64,000 bases of DNA from DASUHT01 sp038230835 (GCA_038230835.1 JBBRMM010000006.1:62001-126000), one strand, 5' to 3'; positions 35,243 through 44,485 are shown, counted from the first letter of the stretch. The notes: generated by a model not told the origin, from the sequence alone. Numbers and translations: made by a program.

Positions 35243-35581
35243 TCACCCGTGGCCGCGCCGCTGACCGTGGCCTGCAGCCGCCAGGGATGATTCTCCGGAA
35301 CGATGGCCAGGAGGTCCTCGACGCGTGTACGGCTGTCCGGATGGCGGGTGCAGGAGCTTGCCGGGAACGATCGAGTAGGCGTTGCGCCGTCCGCTGCGCC
35401 GGCGAATGACGAATCCGCCCTCGGCGAGGTCGGTCACAATCGCCTGCGCGGCACGATGACTCATCCCGATCGTGGCCGCGATGTCGGCGACCCGGGACTC
35501 GGGATTGAACGCAATCCAATAGAGCACCACCGCGTGGTTGGTGAAGAACTTCACCGGCGGTCGTGGCGCTTGCCCTGCCAT
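35243..35581 (-). CDS. Small winged-helix DNA-binding protein
   Basis: 112 aa. The first two-thirds form a MarR/ArsR-like winged helix (HAVVLYWIAFNPESRVADIA, ATIGMSHRAAQAIVTDLAEG, GFVIRRRSGRRNAYSI). The tail is low-complexity and basic. Probably a transcriptional regulator of unknown target; convergent with the antiporter gene and divergent from the VOC gene, which it might control. Confidence 0.65.
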   Translation of the reverse strand: MAGQAPRPPVKFFTNHAVVLYWIAFNPESRVADIAATIGMSHRAAQAIVTDLAEGGFVIRRRSGRRNAYSIVPGKLLHPPSGQPYTRRGPPGHRSGESSLAAAGHGQRRGHG

Positions 35582-35641
35582 GGCTAACCTGGCCTCGTCC
35601 GGAGCATCCCCGACAGTCTACGCTGATCGTCGGACAATCCG

Positions 35642-36052
35642 ATGACCGACCCGACCTCATCCGCATTTCAAGGCCTGGACTTTCTGTACATCCCCAGCCG
35701 CGACGTCGCCGCGGACACGCGTCATTTCACGAATGAGCTGGGCGGTCGCGTGGTGTTCGCCGTCCAGGCCATGGGCACGCGAGTGGCGGCGATCGAGCTC
35801 GCGCCAGGATCGCCGCTCGTCGTGCTGACCGACCATCTCGATGGCGAGCGGCCGATCCTGATCTACCGGGTGGACGACCTCGCGGTCACGCTGGGCGAGA
35901 TGGAACGCCGAGGGTGGGATCGCGAATCGACCCTCGATATCCCGCACGGTCCCTGCTGCTCGTTCCGCACTCCGGGCGGGCACCGGATCGCGGTGTACCA
36001 GCTGACCCGCCCGCACGCCGCGGCGCGGTTCGCCGGCCGGCGAGACTTCTGA
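35642..36052 (+). CDS. VOC (glyoxalase/bleomycin-resistance) family protein
   Basis: 136 aa, one vicinal-oxygen-chelate module: FLYIPSRDVAADTRHFTNEL at the N-terminus, VAAIELAPGSPLVVLTDH, and the C-terminal FRTPGGHRIAVYQLTRP strand. Some metal-ligand positions look replaced, so this could be a binding protein rather than an enzyme. ATG at 35642. Confidence 0.75.
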   Translation: MTDPTSSAFQGLDFLYIPSRDVAADTRHFTNELGGRVVFAVQAMGTRVAAIELAPGSPLVVLTDHLDGERPILIYRVDDLAVTLGEMERRGWDRESTLDIPHGPCCSFRTPGGHRIAVYQLTRPHAAARFAGRRDF

Positions 36053-36123
36053 TCCCGTGAAGCCCCCCGCCACGTCGCACGGGCCACGACCGCCGACGGC
36101 GACCGCGGCCCGTGCACGATACG

Positions 36124-37212
36124 TCAGTCGTTGTCGGTGATCGCTCCGAGCAGACCGTGAGCCTCGTGGTCGAGCCCGGCGCTGAAGAGCAGAGTCTCCG
36201 GGCTACCTGTGACCCCGTTGCCGAACCGCAGACCCCAGAGCCCCGAGATCTGGATCGGCGATCCGGCCGGCCGCCGCAGCTGTCCGAGCCAGTTGCCGGT
36301 GTCCATGGCGTACGCATTGATGCGCCCGTTGCCGAAGTTGCCAACGAGCAGCGCACCGCCGAATGCGCCGAAGTCGCTGGGCGCTCGGGCCAGCCCCCAC
36401 GGGGCATTCAGTGCGCCTCGCTTGACCAGTCGCCTGATCAGCTGACCCTCCGAGGAGTACACGTCGACGAAGCCGAGCCCGGCGCCGTCGATCTCGTCGT
36501 GGGCGGCAGCGTCCTGCTTGCCGTAGGTCACGACAACCCGGTTGCCGATGGCCTGAATGCCGAACGGCGCGTACCCGTCGGGTAGCTCGGAGTCGTGGAA
36601 TCGCCCCGGGAGCGACACGACGTGGAACTGTGAGTTCACGACGACCACCCTGCCGTGGTGGAAGTCCGCCGCGTACAGCGTCGGGCTGCCGTCCATCATC
36701 GCGAGCGCGAGCCCCTTGAAGACCGCCCCGGGCACGGTGACTTCGGTCGTGGCCGAGGTGGTGATCGGGTTCGTGAAGGGCCACGCCGAGATCGTCCCCG
36801 CTTCGGAATCGAACAGGAACGTGGCCGGTGACGGGCCGTTGGCCGTCGCGACGTCAAACCCCGACGTCGGGTTGAACACCTGCCCCGTGGGCGCTCCTCC
36901 CGGCACCGTGACAACCAGGCCGGCCTTGACCAGCGGCTTTCCACCGACGTGGCCGGGGTAGATCGTGGCCACACCGGTGCCGTTGTCCGCCACCCAGAGC
37001 GGCGTCCCGGGGCCGGCGGCGAGCCCCCACGGATTCACCAGGTCGGGATCGGTCAGCGCCGCCCGTCCGGGAATATCGGAGACCAGGTTGGCCTGCCGAA
37101 AGCTGTTTCCGTGCGCGGACGTGGCCGCGGCTCCCGCGCCCAACGGCGCCATCACCGCGAGGCACACCGCAACACCGCCGACCCGTCCAACGCGCTTCCA
37201 GAGATGACCCAT
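36124..37212 (-). CDS. Secreted TIGR03118-family beta-propeller protein
   Basis: 362 aa. A Sec signal (GGVAVCLAVMAPLGAGAAAT) then NHL/SMP30-like blades: NPWGLAAGPGTPLWVADNGT, NGPSPATFLFDSEAGTISAW, NAPWGLARAPSDFGAFGGAL, GNFGNGRINAYAMDTG. Matches the TIGR03118 family of exported proteins of unknown function. No lipobox. Probably free in the periplasm or secreted. Confidence 0.8.
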   Translation of the reverse strand: MGHLWKRVGRVGGVAVCLAVMAPLGAGAAATSAHGNSFRQANLVSDIPGRAALTDPDLVNPWGLAAGPGTPLWVADNGTGVATIYPGHVGGKPLVKAGLVVTVPGGAPTGQVFNPTSGFDVATANGPSPATFLFDSEAGTISAWPFTNPITTSATTEVTVPGAVFKGLALAMMDGSPTLYAADFHHGRVVVVNSQFHVVSLPGRFHDSELPDGYAPFGIQAIGNRVVVTYGKQDAAAHDEIDGAGLGFVDVYSSEGQLIRRLVKRGALNAPWGLARAPSDFGAFGGALLVGNFGNGRINAYAMDTGNWLGQLRRPAGSPIQISGLWGLRFGNGVTGSPETLLFSAGLDHEAHGLLGAITDND

Positions 37213-37390
37213 GCGACCCCCTAGTGTTCGAGCGCGAGCGCAGCCCGCGCTAATTGCCGGTACCGGGTACGGGAGAGAGCGGCGTCCGGTTTGTGTCTTT
37301 GATCACACCGGGGTGGTCAGGGACAGAAACCGAGCCTTCGGGCATCAGTGATAGCGTCGCTCTCGTGGGTGGCGCGGCCAAGGGCGGGAG

Positions 37391-38125
37391 ATGGGGTTCG
37401 TTTTGGCGGAATTCCCGGGTGGAACGGTGACGTTCCTGATGACGGATATCGAGGGGTCAACGCTGCTTTTACAGCGTTTGCGGGACACCTATGCCGAGCT
37501 CTTGGCGGATCATGCACGGCTCTTGGAGGAGGCGATCGGCCGCTATGGCGGGCGGGTGGTGGATACGCAGGGCGACGCGGTGTTCGCGGCGTTCGGCCGG
37601 GCGAGGGATGGCGTTTTGGCGGCGGCTTCGGCGCAGCGGACGCTTGCGGCGCACCCGTGGCCGCAGGGCGTGGACGTGCGAGTGCGGATGGGGTTGCATA
37701 CCGGCGAGCCACAGCTGAGCGGCGAGCGATACGTCGGGTTGGCTGTTCATCGAGTGGCACGGATCTGCTCGGCTGCGCATGGCGGTCAGGTGCTCTTGTC
37801 GCAGATCACCGCCGCGCTGGTGGAAGACGAGCTGACCGAGGGGGTTGAACTGCGCGAGTTGGGAGTTGCGCGGCTGAAGGATCTGGAACGGCCCGAACGC
37901 CTCTCCCAGCTGGTCGTGGAAGGACTCGCCAGCGAGTTCGCACCTCCACGTATCGAAGTTGGTGCCCAGCCCTTTGCGGGAAAGGAGGACGCGCTCGCGC
38001 GCGAGGTCGTGCCGGGATCGAAGTCGATGGCGTGCACTGATCGGAGTGGTGGTTTGGGGGTCGTCGGGGGGCGGCGCGTCACCGACCCCGCCGCTCGTCG
38101 CCCCGAACTCGCTGGTGATGATTGA
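37391..38125 (+). CDS. Class III adenylate/guanylate cyclase domain (N-terminal half of a frameshifted fusion)
   Basis: 244 aa as read. Cyclase homology: TVTFLMTDIEGSTLLLQRLR, GGRVVDTQGDAVFAAFGRAR with the second metal Asp, RMGLHTGEPQLSGERYVGLA, VHRVARICSAAHGGQVLLS. After the cyclase and the FAGKEDALAREVV linker typical of cyclase-propeller fusions, the frame leaves homology near 38027. The next frame continues with a membrane helix and a beta-propeller (next entry). One extra base around 38024-38030 would join them. Makes cyclic nucleotide in the cytoplasm if expressed. Confidence 0.78.
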   Translation: MGFVLAEFPGGTVTFLMTDIEGSTLLLQRLRDTYAELLADHARLLEEAIGRYGGRVVDTQGDAVFAAFGRARDGVLAAASAQRTLAAHPWPQGVDVRVRMGLHTGEPQLSGERYVGLAVHRVARICSAAHGGQVLLSQITAALVEDELTEGVELRELGVARLKDLERPERLSQLVVEGLASEFAPPRIEVGAQPFAGKEDALAREVVPGSKSMACTDRSGGLGVVGGRRVTDPAARRPELAGDD

Positions 38126-39020
38126 CCCGGCGCTCGGCCGGGTGGTGCGCAGTACTCGGGTGTCGCTGGGCTCCGATCCGGTTCGACTGGTCGCCGGATC
38201 AGGCGGCGTGTGGGCCCTCGACTTCGCCGGTCAAACGCTGCTGTGGACGCCTGAGGCGCGCGCGCCGCAACGGCCGCTCGGCGTTCGAGTCGCACCGAGC
38301 GATCTCACGGCGGGCGCCGGCAGCGTGTGGATCGCCAACGTCGACAACACCGTCAGTCAGATCGACACGACGTCGTACCTCGTGACGGGAACGATCCACC
38401 TCCCCGACCTGCCGCTCGTTGCGATCGGCGGCGCGACCAGCGCGACGGCGATCACGATCGGAAGTGGAGCCTTGTGGGTGAGCCAGACCCGTTCGCTCGA
38501 CCTCGGCGTCAGCCGGGTCAGCCTCAAGAATCACCGTTCCCGATTGATCGCCTCGGGGGTCGGCGGCGGGCCGGTGACCGTGGGTAGCGGAAGCGTGTGG
38601 GTCGGTGAACACCTCGGTCCCGGCAATGGTGGCAGCGTGTCCGCTGAAGTGGATCGGATCGACCCGACCACGGGCAACGTCACGCCGATCCCCCTCGCCG
38701 TTCAGGGAGCAAATGGCGTCGGGATCATCAGCGCGTTTGGTGCGATCTGGTATCTGTCCGGCCCGGGCACGGGCGGCACCGGGACACTGTGGGAGATCGA
38801 TCCCGGCAGCAACGCAATCCGAGACGGCATCCCCGTCGGCTCGAACCCAACCGGGCTAGCCGCCGTCGGAGGCGCCATATGGGTAGCGCAAGGTGCCAGC
38901 GGAACCATCCTCAAGATCGATCCCAGCACACACAGAATCACGCAGCGAGTCCGGCTTGGACACACCGTGACCAGCATTGCAGCCACCAATCACCTGTGGG
39001 CTGCGGTGCAGGCGCTGTAA
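38028..39020 (+). CDS. Membrane helix plus extracytoplasmic propeller (C-terminal half of the frameshifted fusion)
   Basis: In the +1 frame relative to the cyclase. WRALIGVVVWGSS is the start of a membrane helix, then a YVTN/Vgb-like propeller with repeated blades (GSGGVWALDFAGQTLLW, AGAGSVWIANVDNTVSQID, GSGALWVSQTRS, GSGSVWVGEHLG, VGGAIWVAQGASGTILKID). The product likely reads as cyclase(in)-helix-propeller(out) when repaired, a sensor design seen in related actinobacteria. There is no ribosome site of its own. The frameshift may be real or an assembly error. Confidence 0.7.
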   Translation, partial: WRALIGVVVWGSSGGGASPTPPLVAPNSLVMIDPALGRVVRSTRVSLGSDPVRLVAGSGGVWALDFAGQTLLWTPEARAPQRPLGVRVAPSDLTAGAGSVWIANVDNTVSQIDTTSYLVTGTIHLPDLPLVAIGGATSATAITIGSGALWVSQTRSLDLGVSRVSLKNHRSRLIASGVGGGPVTVGSGSVWVGEHLGPGNGGSVSAEVDRIDPTTGNVTPIPLAVQGANGVGIISAFGAIWYLSGPGTGGTGTLWEIDPGSNAIRDGIPVGSNPTGLAAVGGAIWVAQGASGTILKIDPSTHRITQRVRLGHTVTSIAATNHLWAAVQAL

Positions 39021-39272
39021 CCGCCCTGCGGAAGAATGGGCCGGATCGTCACATCAGACACTCTGGCGCGGCATCACCCAGCAGGACCAGAGCGGCACCG
39101 AGTCCGGGGTCGACTTCTCCGCTCCGCCCCCATCGGCAGCGAGGCTCGCCTCCGCGATCCGCGGTGCGGTTGTCGGCGCGGAACTGACGGGTTCGATCGC
39201 CTGTTCGGGCATCGTGCCTACGCCGGATCGAGGATCACGGCCCGGCTGCCGCTCGGCGGATAGGCTTTCGGC

Positions 39273-39890
39273 ATGGCGACAATCGCAGCCGGCCGTCCGC
39301 AGCTCGAACGTCGAGCGCGCATGCTCGCGTGGGGCGGCAACGGGTGGCACCTCGTCGAGTTTGCGATCGCGGTCGGTGCCGGCATTGCCGCGTCGTCCGT
39401 CGCGCTCATCGCGTTCGGCATCGACTCGCTGATCGAGGTTGCGGCCGGCGGCGTGATCCTGTGGCTATTCTCGGGCGGTCGTGGTGAATCCGAGGCAGCC
39501 GAGCGCCGTGCAGAGCAGGTGATCGCGTTCTCGTTCTACGCGCTTGCGGTGTACGTCGTTGTTGAGTCGATCCGCTCGTTCGCCGGGACACACCCGGACG
39601 CGAGCTATGTCGGCATCGGGCTCGCGCTCGTCACAGCGCCGACGATGCCGCTGCTCGCTCGCGCCAAGCGCAGCATCGGCCGACAGCTCGGCTCGCGCGC
39701 CACCGAGAGCGACGGGCAGCAGAACATGATCTGCGCGTACCTGTCGATCGCGCTGCTCGTCGGGCTCGGCGCAAATGCGGCGTTCGGGTGGTGGTGGGCC
39801 GATCCGCTCGCCGGACTCGTGATCGCCGCCGTTGCTGTGCGCGAGGGTCGCGAGGCATGGCGCGGCGAGACCTGCGACGACTGCTGTTGA
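39273..39890 (+). CDS. Cation-efflux-like membrane protein
   Basis: 205 aa, about five or six helices. Resembles the transmembrane domain of CDF/TMEM163-type transporters: AIAVGAGIAASSVALIAFGI followed by DSLIEVAAGGVILWL, and the second half WWADPLAGLVIAAVAVREG with the conserved Asp. Ends in CDDCC, a possible metal-binding tail, and lacks the usual C-terminal cytoplasmic domain. The 252 bases before it contain no gene. Confidence 0.72.
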   Translation: MATIAAGRPQLERRARMLAWGGNGWHLVEFAIAVGAGIAASSVALIAFGIDSLIEVAAGGVILWLFSGGRGESEAAERRAEQVIAFSFYALAVYVVVESIRSFAGTHPDASYVGIGLALVTAPTMPLLARAKRSIGRQLGSRATESDGQQNMICAYLSIALLVGLGANAAFGWWWADPLAGLVIAAVAVREGREAWRGETCDDCC

Positions 39891-40006
39891 TCGTCACCCG
39901 CTGATCCCTTCGAGCAGGTACCGAGCCAGCCAGCGGCGGGACTCGCCCCCGCCGGGCCTGGACCGGGTCGTTTTCTCGGCGGTTTTGATGGTTGTAGGGT
40001 TTGTGG

Positions 40007-40678
40007 ATGAATGATCGGGTGTTGCTGGTGGAGGATGACGCGTCGATTTGTGAGTTGGTGGCGTTGGGGTTGGGCGAGAGCGGGTTTCGCGTGGACGTGG
40101 TGCGGGATGGTGCGGTTGGGCTGGCCCAGTTTCGTCAGGCTCGATACGACGCGGTGGTGCTGGATGTGATGTTGCCATCCGTGGATGGCTTCGACGTGTT
40201 GCGCGCGATCCGTGGGGAGAGTCTGGTGCCGGTGCTGATGCTGACGGCCAGAACCGATACGTCGGACATCGTGGTCGGTCTCGAGCTGGGCGCCGATGAC
40301 TACGTGCGCAAGCCGTTTGAGGTGCCCGAGTTGGCGGCTCGGTTGCGCGCGGTGGTGCGACGGTCTGGTGAACACCCGACGCAGGACGTGATCGTGGTGG
40401 GCGAGTTGGAGGTGGATGCGGCTGCGTTTCAGGCGCGATTGGGGGGTGTGGACGTGGGGTTGACGACCACCGAGTTTCGGTTATTGCTCGAGTTGGCGCG
40501 GCATCGGGGCCACGTGCTGTCGCGCGAACAGTTGCTGGAGCGCGTGTGGGGGTACGGGTATCTCGGCGACTCGCGGCTGGTCGACGTGGCGGTACGCAGG
40601 CTGCGCGGGAAGGTCGGCGGGTCGGTGATCCACACGGTGCGGGGGGTCGGCTACCGACTGTTTGTAACCGAGCCGTAA
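40007..40678 (+). CDS. OmpR-family response regulator (MtrA-like)
   Basis: 223 aa from ATG 40007 (an in-frame TTG lies 6 bases earlier). Receiver: LLVEDDASICELVALG, Asp in AVVLDVMLPSVDG, Lys in DDYVRKPFEVPEL. Winged helix: LTTTEFRLLLELARHRG, HVLSREQLLERVWGYGYLGD, VIHTVRGVGYRLF. Heads a three-gene cassette with a kinase and a secreted propeller. Leucine is often coded by TTG, unlike most neighbouring genes, hinting at a different origin. Confidence 0.9.
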   Translation: MNDRVLLVEDDASICELVALGLGESGFRVDVVRDGAVGLAQFRQARYDAVVLDVMLPSVDGFDVLRAIRGESLVPVLMLTARTDTSDIVVGLELGADDYVRKPFEVPELAARLRAVVRRSGEHPTQDVIVVGELEVDAAAFQARLGGVDVGLTTTEFRLLLELARHRGHVLSREQLLERVWGYGYLGDSRLVDVAVRRLRGKVGGSVIHTVRGVGYRLFVTEP

Positions 40679-40723
40679 CACGGCCGACCGCCCACTGACT
40701 CAAAGCGGGGTGAGGATGGGCGT

Positions 40724-42085
40724 ATGAGTTTGCACAACACGATCCGGCCGGGGCGGCTGCGGCGCAGGTTGGCGGTGGCGATTCTGATGGTGGGAGCGCT
40801 GTCGGCGGGCGCGGTGGCGGTCAGTGGGTACCTGCTTGTACGCCAGGCGCGCCTGCACGATTCGGCGGATGCCGCGGTTGGCGTGGCGCGCGTCGATCTG
40901 GGTCTGGCCGAGCGCACGCCCAACGGCGCCGTGTTGACATCCGAGCTTTCCGCGCGCGGGCAACTGTTCGCGCTGGCCGAGGGCGGCCAGCTGCGGGGAG
41001 GTGCGTTGCCGGTACCGGTTGATCTGCAGAGTCTGGTGCGCGGCCACCGGCAGATCGCCTACCAGCGGACGACGGTTCGCGGTGAGCCTGTGGTGGTGGT
41101 GGGTGTGCCCCAGCCGCAGCTCGATCGGCAGCTGTACGTCTTCTCGAGCGAGGCCCAGCTGTGGCGGAACATGGACACCCTGCGAAACGTGTTGTTGATC
41201 GGCTGGCTGGTCATGACCGGGCTCTCCGGTGTGGCAGGGATCGTGCTCGCTCGGAGGCTGCTGAGTCCGGTGGCGGCTGCCTCTGGCGCGGCCCGCTCAT
41301 TGGCCGAGGGGCTGTTGGACACGCGCCTGCCGATCGGTGGGCAGGACGAGTTCGGCGCTTGGGCGGCGTCCTTCAACAGCATGGCCGACGCGCTGCAGGC
41401 GAAAATCACCGAGCTGACCGCCGCTCGCGAGCGCGAGCGGCGATTCACCGCCAACGTCGCCCACGAGTTGCGCACACCACTGACCGCGCTCGTCAACGAG
41501 GTTCGACGGCTGTCGGTGGGCATCGACCGGATGCCGCCGGACCAGGCCCGCATGATCGAGCTGCTGGGAAGGGACAGCAGTCGGCTGCGCCGGCTGATCG
41601 ACGATCTGCTCGAGATCTCGCGGCTGGAAGCCGGGCAGGAGCCGATCGAGCGGGATCGCGTCGACGTGGCCAAGCTGATCGACGCCATCATCCAGACGAA
41701 TGCGTGGAGCCGCCACGTCACCGTCGCGGCCAACGGCGCGACCCTTGTGACCGACCGGCACCGACTGGAGCGCATTCTGTCGAATCTGATCGGTAACGCC
41801 ATCGACCACGGCGGTGGATCCACGCGCGTGGTCGCGCACGGCGGTGATGAGGGCGTCCTGATCGAAGTCAGCGATCAGGGGCCTGGCATCCCACCACGGT
41901 TCATGCCACACCTGTTCGAGCGCTTCTCAAAGGCCGACACCTCCCGCTCCGCAAGCGGCAGCGGCCTTGGACTGGCGATCGCGGCCGAAAACGCCGCCCT
42001 GCTGGCCGGACGCATCGACGTCACAAACCTGCCCGGACAAGGCGCGCGCTTCACTCTTCACCTGCCAGGAGGCCACGAGTCATGA
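40724..42085 (+). CDS. Sensor histidine kinase with HAMP domain (MtrB-like)
   Basis: 453 aa. Two membrane helices (about 16-40 and 157-178) flank a short extracytoplasmic sensor region, then HAMP (LARRLLSPVAAASGAARSLA), HisKA with His in TANVAHELRTPLTALVNEV, and HATPase boxes (NLIGNAIDHGGG, DQGPGIPPRFMPHLFERFS, GSGLGLAIAAENAALLAG). Partner of the regulator 45 bases upstream; the stop overlaps the start of the propeller gene (ATGA). Confidence 0.9.
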   Translation: MSLHNTIRPGRLRRRLAVAILMVGALSAGAVAVSGYLLVRQARLHDSADAAVGVARVDLGLAERTPNGAVLTSELSARGQLFALAEGGQLRGGALPVPVDLQSLVRGHRQIAYQRTTVRGEPVVVVGVPQPQLDRQLYVFSSEAQLWRNMDTLRNVLLIGWLVMTGLSGVAGIVLARRLLSPVAAASGAARSLAEGLLDTRLPIGGQDEFGAWAASFNSMADALQAKITELTAARERERRFTANVAHELRTPLTALVNEVRRLSVGIDRMPPDQARMIELLGRDSSRLRRLIDDLLEISRLEAGQEPIERDRVDVAKLIDAIIQTNAWSRHVTVAANGATLVTDRHRLERILSNLIGNAIDHGGGSTRVVAHGGDEGVLIEVSDQGPGIPPRFMPHLFERFSKADTSRSASGSGLGLAIAAENAALLAGRIDVTNLPGQGARFTLHLPGGHES

Positions 42086-43233
42086 ACACGCGACAGACCC
42101 TGATCTCATTCGTACTGCTGATGTGCGCGACCAACTGCGGAGACACCGGCCCAGTCGCGGTCGGCCCACCGACGGTCGCCAGCACCGCGATCGCGTTCAG
42201 CACGTGGTCCAAACAGGAAAACCAACAGATCTCCCTTCTGCAGCCCAATGGCACCACCACACGACTCACGCGCGGCCCGGTATGGAACCGGCCGATAGGC
42301 TGGTCACCGGACGGATCGCGGCTGCTCGTCTTCCGGCATAAATGGATTGCTGTGGGCGAGTACGGCCGGTACATAGTCGTTACGCCGAACAGCTCCCAAG
42401 AGGTTCGCCTCGCCCATGCCCCCATCTGGCCACCGGGCGAGGTGGCCTGGTCGCCCGACGGCACGCTGATCGCGATCCAAGACACCTCCAACACCGGGTA
42501 CGGCACGATCCACGATCCGAACACCATCGACCTGGTCCGCGCAGACAACACAGGGACGTTGCCCAGCATCCGCGGCGTGCGAGACACGGACTACCCAAAC
42601 GAGGACCATGTTGTTTTGGCCCCCCTCGGCGGCGCGACCTTCAGCTGGTCGCCCGACAGCCGCCAGCTCGTGATCGTCGCTGGCCAGGGCCGGCAGTCAA
42701 CCATCGACCTCGTCAACGTCAACGACGGCGAACGCAAAGTGCTGCTCCGACCCCGCCTCGGCATGTCGGTGTTCGGCAACCTGGCCTGGTCTCCCGACGG
42801 ATCGAGGATCGCGTTCACGGCAGTCGGCCCCAAGCCGGATACCAGTACGATCTTCACGATCCAAGCTGATGGCACGACCATCACCCGCCTCGGGGTCGGT
42901 GTCCTCCCCCACTGGTCGCCAGACGGATCGCGAATCGCGTTTCAGAACGCGACCACCCTTGAGGTGCTGTACGCCGACGGTACCGGCGTTGTCCACATCC
43001 CAAAGAGCTGCGCCAACGTCGTTGATGCCTGGCCTTGCAGCTTCACTTGGTCGCCGGATGGCTCCCAAATCGCACTCAGCGGGCCCAATACACATGGGAT
43101 CTGGGTCGCCAACACAGACGGCACCGGAATCACCAGACTACCAACCCCACCCGGAGCGCACGACCCACCCGGGGCGTACGACCCACTCTGGCAACCAGCC
43201 CCAGCCATCATCAGCGGACTGGCGAATCAGTGA
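42082..43233 (+). CDS. Secreted TolB/PD40-type propeller, LpqB-like position
   Basis: 383 aa. N-terminal export signal (LISFVLLMCATNC; Cys19 could be lipidated, but the lipobox is imperfect). Six or so PD40 blades each carry the WSPDGS/T motif (IGWSPDGSRLLVF, VAWSPDGTLIAIQD, FSWSPDSRQLVIV, LAWSPDGSRIAFT, PHWSPDGSRIAFQ, FTWSPDGSQIALS). Translationally coupled to the kinase. The arrangement copies MtrA-MtrB-LpqB, in which the propeller lipoprotein tunes the kinase, although LpqB's GerMN domain is absent. Confidence 0.8.
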   Translation: MNTRQTLISFVLLMCATNCGDTGPVAVGPPTVASTAIAFSTWSKQENQQISLLQPNGTTTRLTRGPVWNRPIGWSPDGSRLLVFRHKWIAVGEYGRYIVVTPNSSQEVRLAHAPIWPPGEVAWSPDGTLIAIQDTSNTGYGTIHDPNTIDLVRADNTGTLPSIRGVRDTDYPNEDHVVLAPLGGATFSWSPDSRQLVIVAGQGRQSTIDLVNVNDGERKVLLRPRLGMSVFGNLAWSPDGSRIAFTAVGPKPDTSTIFTIQADGTTITRLGVGVLPHWSPDGSRIAFQNATTLEVLYADGTGVVHIPKSCANVVDAWPCSFTWSPDGSQIALSGPNTHGIWVANTDGTGITRLPTPPGAHDPPGAYDPLWQPAPAIISGLANQ

Positions 43234-43260
43234 GCACGGGTACGCGCCGCTGTCCTCCAC

Positions 43261-44397
43261 ATGCGACACCGATCCTCGTGGTCGGAGAGTTTGGCATCTG
43301 GCGGTTCGCGGTGCGCTGTCTGGCGATTGTGGTGGGCTTGCGCCGCCGCGATCGCCCTCTCGCTGAGTCCCCGGCACGCATGGCAGCACCCGAATCTCAT
43401 CGACGGCGGACGGCCTCCCGCCGATCGTTCCCATTCACCGATCGAAGCGGTCGCTACTTCGACGGCACGCAGTGGGAACGTCGACGCGGCGGGCCGACCC
43501 GCACCGGTAACTCGGCTGATCCTCGGCCACCGCGCGCAATCGGATCGTCATTCCCTGACGCCGCCCCACGGGTGGCCCCTCGCGCCGCTGCCTCTCGACG
43601 TCGCCGTTCTCGAACCTCGAGCGCCATCGCCCACTGCCGGGCAGGCGAACCACGCGCTCAGCGTCCTGTCCGCCGCGCTCGGAACCGCCGTCCGTGACGG
43701 CCTGCTGCCAGCGAACCCGTGCGTCGGGATCCGCAAGCTGCCGGTCCTGATCGGTCGCCCACGAGCTCTCGCCCCGCTCGACGTCGAGCGTCTCCGCGCT
43801 CACATGCCGTCGGTGGGTGACGTCGTGCTCGTCGGCTTGCTCGCCTATGCGGGGCTTAGGCCCGAGGAGGCGTTCGCGCTGACGTGGGAGTCGGTGACCG
43901 ACCACGTCGTGATCGTCGATCGAGCGTTCACGTACGGCGAGATGAAGACCACCAAGACACATCTGCGCGGCGTGATCGACCTCGTGGAACCGCTCGCTGC
44001 TGACCTGGCCGGGCACCGCCCGCGCGTGACCAGGCGGGACGAACTCGTGCTGCAGACGTCGACAGGACTGCCGATCGACCTTCGCAACTGGCGAAACCGC
44101 GTCTGCAAGCCGACCGCCGAGAAGGCGGGCGTCACCGCGACGCCGTATGACCTGCGCCGCACCTACTGCTCCCGGCTCGCCCACGAGGGCCGGGCAGCCG
44201 TCTACATCGCCGCGATGATGGGTCACTCGACCAGCCGGATGCAGGACAGGTACAGCCACGTGATCGGCGACGCGCACCTTCGCCCGCTCCAGCCGATGAG
44301 CGACGCAATCTGTGAGGCCCGGTCGAAGCTCGAACGATCCGGGTTGCACTCTCGTTGCACTCAGGACGCTCCCACGGTGCTGCGGCGCTCGCTATAG
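43261..44397 (+). pseudogene. Tyrosine recombinase/integrase, 5'-truncated
   Basis: Homology covers only the end of the core-binding domain and the catalytic domain, from about 43650 (LSVLSAALGTAVRDGLLPAN). Catalytic residues: Arg in YAGLRPEEAFALTW, a candidate beta-hairpin Lys (MKTTKTHL), box II as TPYDLRRTYCSRL (the first His is Tyr and the second His is Arg), His in MMGHST and nucleophile Tyr in DRYSHV. The N-terminal 125 residues of the open frame show no integrase homology. It ends 42 bases before a tRNA 3' fragment, the classic place for an integrase beside its attachment site. Confidence 0.75.
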
Positions 44398-44400
44398 AAA

Positions 44401-44436
44401 GGCCCGGAACCCTCTGGCGAGAGAGGATCCCGGGCC
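44401..44436 (-). terminator. Strong hairpin with short T-run, minus-strand terminator
   Basis: GGCCCGG at 44401-44407 pairs with CCGGGCC at 44430-44436, with an inner CCTCT/AGAGG-type stem around a GGCG loop. On the minus strand it is followed by TTTCT. It lies just past the tRNA 3' fragment and looks like that tRNA's own terminator carried along. Confidence 0.6.
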
Positions 44437-44438
44437 TA

Positions 44439-44485
44439 TGGGCGGTACTGGGCTCGAACCAGTGACCCCCAGCTTGTCGAGCTGG
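44439..44485 (-). other. tRNA 3' fragment (Val-GAC-like), probable attachment-site relic
   Basis: On the minus strand: anticodon stem CCAGC/GCTGG with loop TCGACAA, 5-base variable loop GGGTC, T arm ACTGG-TTCGAGC-CCAGT, acceptor strand ACCGCCC and A73. The matching 5' half (GGGCGGT plus D arm) is absent upstream. Loop position 33 is C rather than T, which suggests drift. A fragment running from the anticodon stem to the 3' end is what integrase-mediated insertion leaves at the distal junction. Confidence 0.6.
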
